The notes below the pieces were generated by a model that searched no databases, was not told where the DNA came from, and saw nothing but the letters and a program-made list of their open reading frames with translations. DNA of 64,000 bases from Chloroflexota bacterium (GTDB lineage Bacteria > Chloroflexota > Anaerolineae > J036 > Brachytrichaceae): positions 1 through 64,000 of the forward strand of contig JAMDDR010000354.1 of NCBI GenBank assembly GCA_023488685.1, written 5' to 3'. The position numbers and the translations under genes were made by a program. How positions within the stretch are numbered: position 1 is the first letter of the stretch; every line of letters starts with the position of its first letter. Positions 1 through 8,625 of the stretch are shown here, in pieces.

Positions 1-447
1 ACCGATCTGATGTTCTCGCCCAAGCAAGTGCGTGAGTTCCTGTTGCCCGGCATGAAGCGCATCATCGACCTGGCGCACCAGGCCGGCGCCTACGTCTTCC
101 ACCACAACGACGGTAACTGCAGCCGCATCCTGCCCGACATGATCGCGCTGGGCATCGACGTGCTGAACCCCATCCAATGGCGTTGCCCAGGCATGGAGCG
201 CGAGAAGCTCAAGCGCGAGTTTGGCGACAAGCTGATCTTCCACGGCGCAGTGGATAACCAATACACGTTGCCATTTGGCACGGTTGGCGAGGTCCGCCAG
301 GAAGTGATCGACAACCTGCGCATCCTGGGTGAGGGCGGCGGCTATATCCTGGCGCCGTGCCACAACATCCAGGCCGTCAGTCCGCCGGAGAATATCGTGG
401 CGATGTACGAGACGGGTTATGAGTGCGGATGGGTAGGCGCTGGTTGA
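1..447 (+). CDS. Uroporphyrinogen decarboxylase (URO-D)-like family protein, C-terminal part (5' truncated by window edge)
   Basis: Translation FSPKQVREFLLPGMKRIIDLAHQAGAYVFHHNDGNCSRILPDMIALGIDVLNPIQ...GGGYILAPCHNIQAVSPPENIVAMYE is typical of the URO-D/methyltransferase family; reading frame is open to the left edge. Confidence 0.85.
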   Translation, partial: TDLMFSPKQVREFLLPGMKRIIDLAHQAGAYVFHHNDGNCSRILPDMIALGIDVLNPIQWRCPGMEREKLKREFGDKLIFHGAVDNQYTLPFGTVGEVRQEVIDNLRILGEGGGYILAPCHNIQAVSPPENIVAMYETGYECGWVGAG

Positions 448-457
448 GCGAGAGGGC

Positions 458-501
458 GACCAACCCTTGCGAAGGTTATGCAACCTTCGCAAGGGTTGGT
501 C
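458..501. terminator. Perfect 20-bp stem / 4-nt loop hairpin between convergent genes
   Basis: gaccaacccttgcgaaggtt-atgc-aaccttcgcaagggttggtc; overlaps the stop codon of the 500..1258 gene. Confidence 0.7.
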
Positions 502-1258
502 ACATCTGACCCAGGCATAACTGGGTGGTGAAGTGGACCGTGACCCGGCCGTCTGCGCAGAAGCGATCGAAGACCTGCCTGGCCGCGCGCATGAAACGGT
601 CGAACGATGGGTGATCCTCGTCGGGGGCATGGGAGTCCGAACACAGTGCGCCAAAGAAGGACTCCCAGTTTTCCTGCCCTGTCATCGGGAAGCTCTGCTG
701 CAGATACTGCTCGCTGCGGTAATAGAACTCCGGCGGTTGGCCCGACCGCGCGCCGGCGCTGGGCGAGGCGTCCCAGCCATTTTCGGCGCTGCATACCTCG
801 CGCATCGCCTCGCCCAGGTGCGGATCGGTGCCGTAGTTCCACACCACCGCCAGCCAGCCGGCCGGTTTCAGGATGCGCGTGAATTCGGCGCGCGCAGCAT
901 CCGGCTCAAACCAGTGCAATGCCTGCCCGACCGCGATGAGGTCGACGGCGTGATCCGGCAGCGTGGTGACCTCTGCCGTTCCGGCAACGCTGCGAAATGA
1001 CGGATGGCACGCAAGTGCCTGCTCGGCCCATGCTCGCATGTGACCGTCAGGCTCGACGGCGTATAAGCAATGGACCCGTTCGACAAAATGTCGGGCCAGG
1101 ATGCCGGTGCCGGAGCCAATATCGGCCATACAAGCATCGGCGCCGATCCCGGTGGTGGCGAGGATGGTCTGGATCGCCTGTGGGGCATAGTCCCAACGAT
1201 AGCGGGCGTACTTATCGGCTCTTGTGGTGTAAGGGTTTGTAGGGTTTGTTGTTTCCAT
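500..1258 (-). CDS. Class I SAM-dependent methyltransferase
   Basis: ADIGSGTGILARHFVERVHCLYAVEPDGHMRAWAE... motif I and post-I; VGQALHWFEPDAARAEFTRILKPAGWLAVVWN. Confidence 0.9.
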   Translation of the reverse strand: METTNPTNPYTTRADKYARYRWDYAPQAIQTILATTGIGADACMADIGSGTGILARHFVERVHCLYAVEPDGHMRAWAEQALACHPSFRSVAGTAEVTTLPDHAVDLIAVGQALHWFEPDAARAEFTRILKPAGWLAVVWNYGTDPHLGEAMREVCSAENGWDASPSAGARSGQPPEFYYRSEQYLQQSFPMTGQENWESFFGALCSDSHAPDEDHPSFDRFMRAARQVFDRFCADGRVTVHFTTQLCLGQM

Positions 1259-1273
1259 GGGATGAAGTCTCAG

Positions 1274-2044
1274 TTAATCGCTACTGTCACCGGGGGTGAT
1301 GAGGCGCTGGAGCATTGGGACGATATAGGCGAGCCGCTTGTGTGTCTCGGCGAGACTCTCTTCCCGCTCTCCCTTAAGCTGTTCCAGATCGCGTGAGAGG
1401 ATGAACGGATCTTCCCAGGAGAGCCAGTCCACATCGCTGGTCTTGATCGTCGAACGGAGGTGCAACACCAGCTCGGTCAGGATGCTCATGTCGTGTTGGT
1501 GGGTGCAGGGCAGGGCTGTGCGCAGGTGTCCGGCCTGCACCGCCAGGTGGCACCAGGCGAAATCGAGCGTCCGGCCGAACAGCCACTCGCCCGCGCGAGT
1601 GGCCATGTGCTCGATCTCCCGGTAGTTGCGCGGGTGGCTGTCCCAGGCCGCCTCAGAGCGTTGGAAGAGCAGCGGTGTATGCTCCGCCTGGATGGCGCGC
1701 AGATCGGCGATGAATTGCTTCCGAAAGTGCGTGCGCAAGGCGAAGGCAACCCGGTCGAGAAAGCACAGGTGCAGGATCTGCGCGGGCGAACAGGCTGTGG
1801 CGGCACGTTGATACAGGTGTCTGAATTGGTCGCCCACGGGCATGGCCGGGCCCGTCATCGTGAGGTCAAAGAAGTCATCCGCCTGCAACGGGCGGATCCG
1901 CCCGTTGTGTGCCTCCATCGTCTGAGGGGTGATGCTGATAAACGCCCGCGCAAAGAGGGCCTTCAAGTCGGGTGTTATGGCCCGGATGTGCCCGAGCACG
2001 GCGCCCTCCGGGTCGTGGATGGGAAAGACGATCGCTGGGTTCAT
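1274..2044 (-). CDS. Conserved hypothetical protein, possibly nucleotide-diphospho-sugar-like
   Basis: 256-aa ORF, 4 nt downstream of the GH99-like gene; AIVFPIHDPEGAVLGHIRAITPDLKALFARAFISITPQT resembles a GT-like N-terminus. Confidence 0.7.
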   Translation of the reverse strand: MNPAIVFPIHDPEGAVLGHIRAITPDLKALFARAFISITPQTMEAHNGRIRPLQADDFFDLTMTGPAMPVGDQFRHLYQRAATACSPAQILHLCFLDRVAFALRTHFRKQFIADLRAIQAEHTPLLFQRSEAAWDSHPRNYREIEHMATRAGEWLFGRTLDFAWCHLAVQAGHLRTALPCTHQHDMSILTELVLHLRSTIKTSDVDWLSWEDPFILSRDLEQLKGEREESLAETHKRLAYIVPMLQRLITPGDSSD

Positions 2045-2047
2045 GGT

Positions 2048-3808
2048 TCAGGCCAGTTCGAACGGCACGTCGACGCGAACGGGAATGGGTTGTGTTAAGG
2101 GTGTGTCGAGCTCAAGCCAGGACAGCGGGTAGCGTGTGACGGCGCCGTCTGCGGCGACCGTGAGGGTGTGCCGGCCTCTGGCCAGGTGGGCGAGTGGGAT
2201 ATCTGCTGAGCCCCCCGTGATCCCCGGCTGTACCACGATCCCGTCGATGGCGATCGTGAAGTGCTCCACGGGTTTCCCAAGGGTGGTCCATGCCACGTGC
2301 AGCGCGGGCGCCGTGACCGTTGCGTTGCGCAACGGTGTGCTCACCGCCAGCAGGGTGGTGTCGCCGGCATTGCCACGGTACAAACCCATCAATGCCTGCG
2401 TCAAGTTGAGGTAGTAGAAGCCCCAACCGCCGGTGTCGCCGCGATAACCGGGTGCGTCGATGGAGACGGGCTCGATATCATCGCTCCGTTCGACGTCATA
2501 GGTGTCGACGTAGATGTCGTGATTGGCACCCATGCCGTGGCCCTCGGGTTGTCCTGTGAACTCGTTAAACTGATGCAGGAAGATCACCCGCGGGCGATGC
2601 TGCAAGGCTGCTTTGAACGTCTCCAGATAGGTCGCCCCGCCACGGCGCCCTTGCGCCGCCGCATCCGTCCAGCCGAGCGCATTGAAGAATGAGGGCGTGA
2701 CGGTGACGGCCTCGGCCACCCCGGCGTTATAGGTGACGGGTGGCTGCAGGGCACCATCCATCCATGACCAGTAGCCCAGTTCGTGATGATGCGTGGAATC
2801 GTTCTGCGACGACATCCAGCGCACCGTAAAGTGGGCGTCGTCCACGGGTGGCTGTGCGGCGCGGAAGGCGTCCAACTCGGCGGCGCTCAGTTCGAGCGTC
2901 TGCTTGAAGAATGGGATGCGGAAGGCGGATTCGGCGGTGCCGCGCCGATCCCCGACCGCGCCGGTGTCGAGGACGACGACCAGGGGTTTGCCGTCGAAAT
3001 CCTGCCACAGCCCCTTGAAGCGTGGGTTGCGCACGTAGGTGTGATAAATCCAACTCAGTTGCTCGTTCAACGCCTGCATGGTCGCAGGGCGCCCGTTGCT
3101 CAGTCCGGGAAAGGGCACCAGGGTGGGGACGGGCAGCCCCTCGTCGCGCATGCTGGCCAGGGTTTCGAGCGCCAGCGTGGTCGCGTGGACGATGGCGTTG
3201 GTGCCATCCGAGCGCTCGTGCCAGTGGGCACAGCCCCAGATGTGATTGCTCCAGTCCGGCAGGATGAAATCCACCCCCAGGTCCATGAACCACAGGATAT
3301 GCTGGCGAGTGACGGCGGGATTGTAAGAGTCGTAGAAGCCCAGCAGCGGCACCGCCTGGGCGGTGCCCCAGCGCCGCGCGTCGCCAGTGAACCACGGCTC
3401 CCACTGCATGCCGAACAAGGTGCCGGAGGGTTCACGACGTGGGAACGTGCGGCGGGTGACTTCCAGTTCAAGCGCGTTGCTGAAAAGACCGTCCTCGGGC
3501 ATCGGTCGCCCCGCGAGTAACAGGTCGGGATCACGCAGCCCCATCCGGTGGTCGCTGTCCGAGCGTAGCGCCAGCACCTGCACACGGGCGGGGCCGGGGT
3601 CGGGCAGTGGCAGCAGGAAGGTGGCCTTACCGTCCGGGCTGGGACGCTCATGCGCGCCCCAGCGCCGCTGATTCACGAAGGGTAGTAGGAGATAGTGGCG
3701 GGGGGAATCGCCCGGGCCGGTCTCGATCACGGCATCGACACGCGCCGTGCGGCCCATTGCGATGGAACTCTGTGCGGCGCGAATGCGAACGGTGATGGTA
3801 TCGGACAT
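2048..3808 (-). CDS. GH99/GH71-like glycoside hydrolase domain protein
   Basis: FGMQWEPWFTG...PLLGFYDSYNPAVTRQHILWFMDLGVDFILPDWSNHIWG, RVIFLHQFNEFTG; start chosen at MSDTITV with upstream GGAGAA. Confidence 0.75.
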   Translation of the reverse strand: MSDTITVRIRAAQSSIAMGRTARVDAVIETGPGDSPRHYLLLPFVNQRRWGAHERPSPDGKATFLLPLPDPGPARVQVLALRSDSDHRMGLRDPDLLLAGRPMPEDGLFSNALELEVTRRTFPRREPSGTLFGMQWEPWFTGDARRWGTAQAVPLLGFYDSYNPAVTRQHILWFMDLGVDFILPDWSNHIWGCAHWHERSDGTNAIVHATTLALETLASMRDEGLPVPTLVPFPGLSNGRPATMQALNEQLSWIYHTYVRNPRFKGLWQDFDGKPLVVVLDTGAVGDRRGTAESAFRIPFFKQTLELSAAELDAFRAAQPPVDDAHFTVRWMSSQNDSTHHHELGYWSWMDGALQPPVTYNAGVAEAVTVTPSFFNALGWTDAAAQGRRGGATYLETFKAALQHRPRVIFLHQFNEFTGQPEGHGMGANHDIYVDTYDVERSDDIEPVSIDAPGYRGDTGGWGFYYLNLTQALMGLYRGNAGDTTLLAVSTPLRNATVTAPALHVAWTTLGKPVEHFTIAIDGIVVQPGITGGSADIPLAHLARGRHTLTVAADGAVTRYPLSWLELDTPLTQPIPVRVDVPFELA

Positions 3809-3857
3809 TGATTCTTCTCCATTGTTCGGTGATGCGGACACGAGGGTCATTAAAGCA

Positions 3858-3918
3858 CAAAAGACCTCACAGGTCCCTGGCGAACGCAAACCGGTCGCTC
3901 AACCTGTGAGGTCTTTTG
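3858..3918. terminator. 17-bp perfect inverted repeat (caaaagacctcacaggt / acctgtgaggtcttttg), 27-nt spacer
   Basis: Direct reading; lies between GYD gene 3' end and GH99-like gene 5' end. Confidence 0.55.
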
Positions 3919-3931
3919 CGGGATCTTGCTG

Positions 3932-4231
3932 CTACGCCAGCCGTTTTATAATCTGTGCAATCTCGTCCTCGCTGAAGGCGCGCATGGTGTGGGTGGCGCT
4001 CAATCCCTGCATCTCCTGCGCCATCAACACCGCAGCCATCGTCTGATCGTCCGGTGCGTCGAATACAGCCACGCCATCATACTGTCCCATGGTCAACCAT
4101 ACGCCGACCAGCCGTACGCCCATCTTCTCGAACAGTTGTTTGGCTTTGCCAATCTGGTCCGGCAACGACTTGATATCGGACATCCCTTTCTCAGTGTACT
4201 TGAACAGCGAAATGTAACCAGCCACGCCCAA
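3932..4231 (-). CDS. GYD domain protein
   Basis: YISLFKYTEKGMSDIKSLPDQIGKAKQLFEKMGVRLVGVWLTMGQYDGVAVFDAPDDQTMAAVLM. Confidence 0.9.
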   Translation of the reverse strand: MGVAGYISLFKYTEKGMSDIKSLPDQIGKAKQLFEKMGVRLVGVWLTMGQYDGVAVFDAPDDQTMAAVLMAQEMQGLSATHTMRAFSEDEIAQIIKRLA

Positions 4232-4382
4232 CCTCCTTTATGGGGAGCCGGAGTCATCCGGGCTCCTACAAATCAACGCGCTGTATGCGCGTTCACACCT
4301 GAAGTAGTGGATGGTGTAGCAGCGTCGATAGATGAAGATAACACGTAGACAATGTGGACGGAAGTACCTGTATTATCGACCC

Positions 4383-4886
4383 TTATTCGCTCTGATCCAA
4401 CCCGGCCGGCACCCATGCCTCAGCCAGCTTGCATGCCTCGCGGCTGACGGCGTGGCAATGCGCCTGGAACTTGGGCGAATAGCCGTACAGGCGAATGGCA
4501 GCGGCGAAGTCCTCCTGGTCCACGATGCGCGCCGGTTGGCCGGGCAGCATGGATACGTCCAACTCGTGGTCCGTCCAGGTGAGAATCGCGCCGGTCAGGA
4601 TGGGAACGCCAGCCACGTTGATGTATAACTCGGCGAACGTCCCGTCAGGCTCGTACACCTCCAGCAAGTTGTAATGCTGGTGATACCAGTAGTAGGCGCG
4701 GATGTAGTTGCGTGAGATCCAGTTGCCTTTGATGTCGGTCACCTCGTGGCCGGGAGCAGATAACGTCACCAGGCAATCCGATCTGACCTGCTCGACCGTG
4801 GTTTGCCACGAGCGGAAGCATTGTCCATCGGCGTGCAGGACGCGGACGGTAAGGCGGTCGTTGACCTGGATCGGCATTTCTGGCAT
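4383..4886 (-). CDS. DUF402 domain protein
   Basis: NWISRNYIRAYYWYHQHYNLLEVYEPDGTFAELYINVA...GAILTWTDHELDVSM is typical of DUF402. Confidence 0.8.
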   Translation of the reverse strand: MPEMPIQVNDRLTVRVLHADGQCFRSWQTTVEQVRSDCLVTLSAPGHEVTDIKGNWISRNYIRAYYWYHQHYNLLEVYEPDGTFAELYINVAGVPILTGAILTWTDHELDVSMLPGQPARIVDQEDFAAAIRLYGYSPKFQAHCHAVSREACKLAEAWVPAGLDQSE

Positions 4887-4891
4887 CGCTG

Positions 4892-6022
4892 CTACGAACC
4901 GGCATCCGCTTGTTTTCGCAGCCGGGCGATCAATTCACTCCACCTGGGGGTGTCGTGCAGACCGCGCAGGTGCCCGGCGTTGGTGAGTTGTTCCAGGTCG
5001 TCAAAGCCTTTATCGACCGCCTGCGCCAGGTAACGCATTGCCGTTGGATAGTCCCCCTGGGCACCGGCGGCCTGCGCAGCGTTCCAGTAAGCCCATGACC
5101 TGGCCTCACCCTGCGCGAATGCCCGCCGATACCAGTCAAGGGCTTCCTCATACTGTTCCTGCCCGAAGCAGATGTTGCCGTGCACGGCCAGGTTGTCCAC
5201 CGGGTTGAACCAGGCGAAATAGGCCGGGTAGTCACACATGTGCTCGAAACCGGCCTTGAGCGCGGTTGAAGCGGAGGCCATGTTGCGGGCGTAGCAGTGC
5301 CAGCCGATGCGCGTCACGCCCCTGGCGTATGCCTGCTCGGCCAGCGCGCATGCCATCAGCGTTCCCAGGCCGCGCCGCCGGTGTGCCTCGACGGTCTCAA
5401 TCCCAACCTCACAGCGATTGGCGCTGTTGTATTCGGATAGACACCAGCCGGCGATCTCGTCACCGTGGAGCAGGCAGACGCCGAAGCTCTTGTCGAGGAA
5501 TTCCTGGACGGTAGGGCGCTCCGAGCACATCTCTTCCTTCAACGGCTCGATATTCTTCAACGTCGTGTCTGCCAGCAATGCGGCATCCACTGCGTGCAGG
5601 CTGTAGCCGGCCGGCGGCTGTGGTCGCCAGCCGCTGTTGAACGGCTTGCGTTCGTAATACTGGCGCTGCGTTTTCAGCGGGTACTTGTCGCGCAGAATGA
5701 CGTCGACGACCTCTGCCCATGCGGCCGGCGCATAGTACAACGTGTACATGACCTCGCCCGCGGCGAGTGCCTGCGGGTAGATAGTATCCACCATGAGCCG
5801 GCGCAAAGAACGGTTGAAGTCCTCGTTTTCGGGCGATCCGGCCAGGTGAAAGCGATATTTAGCCCGAGCCAGCGCCGCGACCGGGTGAGACAGATCATCC
5901 ACGTAAACCTGGCCGGGCACTGCGCCATCTACGAGAGCGCCTACGGCTAAGTGATTGTCCAGCGGTTGAAAGAGGGCGCGTACCTTTTTGTGTTCGTTGG
6001 ATGGGAGTTCGTGCAACATCAT
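4892..6022 (-). CDS. GNAT N-acetyltransferase with C-terminal TPR-like region
   Basis: CEVGIETVEAHRRRGLGTLMACALAEQAYARGVTRIGWHCYARNMASASTALKAGFE followed by YEEALDWYRRAFAQGEARSWAYWNAAQAAGAQGDYPTAMRYLAQAVDKGF. Confidence 0.85.
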   Translation of the reverse strand: MMLHELPSNEHKKVRALFQPLDNHLAVGALVDGAVPGQVYVDDLSHPVAALARAKYRFHLAGSPENEDFNRSLRRLMVDTIYPQALAAGEVMYTLYYAPAAWAEVVDVILRDKYPLKTQRQYYERKPFNSGWRPQPPAGYSLHAVDAALLADTTLKNIEPLKEEMCSERPTVQEFLDKSFGVCLLHGDEIAGWCLSEYNSANRCEVGIETVEAHRRRGLGTLMACALAEQAYARGVTRIGWHCYARNMASASTALKAGFEHMCDYPAYFAWFNPVDNLAVHGNICFGQEQYEEALDWYRRAFAQGEARSWAYWNAAQAAGAQGDYPTAMRYLAQAVDKGFDDLEQLTNAGHLRGLHDTPRWSELIARLRKQADAGS

Positions 6023-6041
6023 GTGTGTAGTGACCAGCCTG

Positions 6042-6102
6042 CGGGATCAGACATCAGACTCCCGGAGTCTCCGAGACTCCGGGAGTCTGATGTCTGATCC
6101 CG
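6042..6102. repeat. Perfect 61-nt palindrome (30-bp arms, 1-nt centre)
   Basis: cgggatcagacatcagactcccggagtctc-c-gagactccgggagtctgatgtctgatcccg; between rfbA 3' end and GNAT 5' end. Confidence 0.9.
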
Positions 6103-6107
6103 TCCAC

Positions 6108-6986
6108 CTATCGGCCCTCCGGTTCCTCGATGAGCCGGCGCAGATACAGGCAATAGTCGTTGTCGTTGTGTTGGCCCGCAACAGCCAGCACTTGCTCGGC
6201 ATCGATATAGCCTTTGCGGTATGCAATCTCTTCCAGGCAGGCAACCTTCAACCCTTGCCGGTGCTCGATGGTCTGAACGAAGTTGCCGGCTTCCAACAGG
6301 CTTTCATGCGTGCCCGTATCCAGCCAGGCAATCCCGCGACCCAATGTCTCCACTTTGAGCCTGCCTCTTTGCAGGTAGATGTTGTTGAGGTCCGTGATCT
6401 CCAGCTCGCCTCGCGCCGATGGGCGCAGTGTTTTGGCGATCTGAACCACCTGGTGATCGTAGAAGTACAACCCGGTCACAGCGTACTTCGATCTGGGCTG
6501 CTTGGGCTTTTCCTCGATGCTTACCGCGTTGCCATGGGCGTCGAACTCGACCACGCCATAACGTTGCGGATCGCGCACATAGTAGGCGAACACGAGGCCG
6601 CCGTCGGTGAGTTTGCCGGCCTGTTCCAGGCGCCCGGTAAGACCATATCCGTAGAAGAAGTTGTCGCCGAAGATCAGCGCGCAGGGTTGGTCGTCGACGA
6701 AGCGCTCCCCGATCAGGAAGGCCTGTGCAACCCCTTCGGGCTTTGGTTGTATCGCGTACTCGATGCATAAGCCAAGTCGCTGACCGTCGCCGAAGAGCGC
6801 GCGATAGAGATCGATATGCTCGGGCGATGAGATGATCAGGATATCGCGAATATTCGCCAACATCAACACCGAGAGGGGGTAGTAGATCATTGGCTTGTCG
6901 AAAATGGGCAGGATCTGCTTGGATAGCGAGATGGTCAATGGGTACAGGCGCGTGCCCAACCCCCCCGAGAGGATGATTCCTTTCAC
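6108..6986 (-). CDS. rfbA: Glucose-1-phosphate thymidylyltransferase
   Basis: [57 protein letters not shown]...; GTG start at 6986. Confidence 0.92.
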   Translation of the reverse strand: MKGIILSGGLGTRLYPLTISLSKQILPIFDKPMIYYPLSVLMLANIRDILIISSPEHIDLYRALFGDGQRLGLCIEYAIQPKPEGVAQAFLIGERFVDDQPCALIFGDNFFYGYGLTGRLEQAGKLTDGGLVFAYYVRDPQRYGVVEFDAHGNAVSIEEKPKQPRSKYAVTGLYFYDHQVVQIAKTLRPSARGELEITDLNNIYLQRGRLKVETLGRGIAWLDTGTHESLLEAGNFVQTIEHRQGLKVACLEEIAYRKGYIDAEQVLAVAGQHNDNDYCLYLRRLIEEPEGR

Positions 6987-7312
6987 GACAACTCCTTTCT
7001 TTTCTTGATTGGTCCTGTGGCGCGACTGGGCGCTGCAGCGCGGCGGCCCAGCACTCGCTCCCACCGGATGTAATCTCGCAAATATCCCCACATCATAGCG
7101 GCATTGGGCGGGTTTGTGCGGGAGCATCGTGCTGCTATCCCCGTACCCCCTGCATGCGTGATCGCGTCGACGACTGCTTGAGCCTGCACACCACTGGTGC
7201 GGTAATTCACTACGACGGACGCCCCTTCGCGAGCCAGTGTGAGTGCAATGCTGCGCCCTATGCCACTCCCCGCGGCGCCGGTGACGAGTGCGACCTTGCC
7301 TGAGCAGCGCAT
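6983..7312 (-). pseudogene. Truncated short-chain dehydrogenase/reductase (N-terminal Rossmann fragment only)
   Basis: [56 protein letters not shown] then unrelated tail. Confidence 0.75.
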
Positions 7313-7339
7313 ATTTCCTCCTGTATGAGCATTTCTTCA

Positions 7340-7600
7340 TCCACCCGCCGTGTGGATGCCGTCAGACGATTCACCTTCCATTCGAACGAAAGCTTCATCG
7401 TTGCCATATGCCTGGCAACCGTGGATGAAGACCTGTTGCACATTATGCAGCCGGAATGGGATTTCGGACCTGGCGTGACCACGAACCGTTTTCCCCAGCT
7501 TTGTGTATTCCGGCCAGCGAGGTTCATCCTGGTTGTCCGGGGTGTACTCGGCGAGCGTACGCTGTGCCCTTCTGCAGGCGTGCCGCCACACGCAGCTTCT
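7340..7600 (-). pseudogene. Possible remnant of a right-handed beta-helix / GH28-like protein C-terminus
   Basis: [66 protein letters not shown]; no intact upstream frame. Confidence 0.4.
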
Positions 7601-8600
7601 ACACACTATATTGGTCGAACAAAGCTGCGGTGTGCTGCAATTCTTCCAGGTCAAATGGGTGCACGCCTGCGAGCAGGGCAGGCGTCAACCAGGGATCGGG
7701 GCCGGGTTGTTCGCCGAGGTCGCGCCGAACGTTATAGGCGATCCATGCCAGCAGCCCACGGATGCGTTGTGTCAGGTCCAGGATGCCGCGGGAGTGATAG
7801 ACCCCGCCCGCTGCGCGATAGCCACGGATGAAAGCCTGCACGGCTGCCTGATCGGGTGGCTGGCCGGCCCACACGAGCGCGAACATGGCGACATCCTCGC
7901 GCGCGATGACGGGACCAGCCGCGTCCCAATCCACCACGACATGCCTGCCTGCCTGGCTGTTTGCTTTGCTGCGGATGATATTGGGCGGGTGCAGGTCGCG
8001 CTGGCTGGGCACGCTTGGCTCATCGCTGGTCGTGCAGGCCAGGACATGCTCCTCCCAACGTGCCAATGCGGGCAACTTGTCCTGCAGGGTTGGTGCCCAC
8101 GATAGGCGTCTGAGCCCGGCCTGGGTGGCCAACTGCTGCCAGCCTGATCCCCCAAGCGGTGACCAGGGCTCCTCCTGCAAATCGGCCTGTGAGACTGGCA
8201 GGGCGTGCATGGCCGCCAACAACCCTCCCACCGTCGCCGAGACGGCAGGATCGACGGTGTCCCAGTCGTATGCATCCCCATCCACCCAGGTATAGGTGCG
8301 TACCCAGATGGGTATCCCTTCGGAGGAACAGGTTGCGACCAGCCCGCCGTCAGCGGTCGAAATTGGCCGCGGCATTGGAAAACCCGCTTTGTATGCGGCT
8401 GATTCGATCCTTAGCGCAACTTGCCTGGGTGCCTGCGCCAGCCGTTTGACCGAGAATACCCCCGCGGAGGTTTCGACACGCATGATGCCGAAAGGGCTGG
8501 TCTGGCCCCGCGCGACGACAGATGCACGACGCGGAAGGCCGACGTCGAATGTGGACGCGAGCCAATCGAGCGAGAACGGAACCTCGTGCGCTGCTTGCAT
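7599..8600 (-). CDS. Phosphotransferase (aminoglycoside phosphotransferase/choline kinase-like)
   Basis: PSVPSQRDLHPPNIIRSKANSQAGRHVVVDWDAAGPVIAREDVAMFALVW. Confidence 0.85.
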   Translation of the reverse strand: MQAAHEVPFSLDWLASTFDVGLPRRASVVARGQTSPFGIMRVETSAGVFSVKRLAQAPRQVALRIESAAYKAGFPMPRPISTADGGLVATCSSEGIPIWVRTYTWVDGDAYDWDTVDPAVSATVGGLLAAMHALPVSQADLQEEPWSPLGGSGWQQLATQAGLRRLSWAPTLQDKLPALARWEEHVLACTTSDEPSVPSQRDLHPPNIIRSKANSQAGRHVVVDWDAAGPVIAREDVAMFALVWAGQPPDQAAVQAFIRGYRAAGGVYHSRGILDLTQRIRGLLAWIAYNVRRDLGEQPGPDPWLTPALLAGVHPFDLEELQHTAALFDQYSV

Positions 8601-8625
8601 GATGGTTGAAAGGTGCCAGCCGCAG

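Noticed and set aside
2727-3404. 225-aa minus-strand ORF (and similar long shadow ORFs, e.g. 17559..18323, 26708..27562, 33905..34735, 49443..50201)
   Set aside because: Arg/Pro/Ala/Ser-rich translations in alternative frames of well-supported genes; typical GC-driven shadow ORFs
6987-7340. N-terminal extension of the rfbA ORF
   Set aside because: The extension is the out-of-frame SDR remnant; canonical KGIILSGG starts at the GTG at 6986
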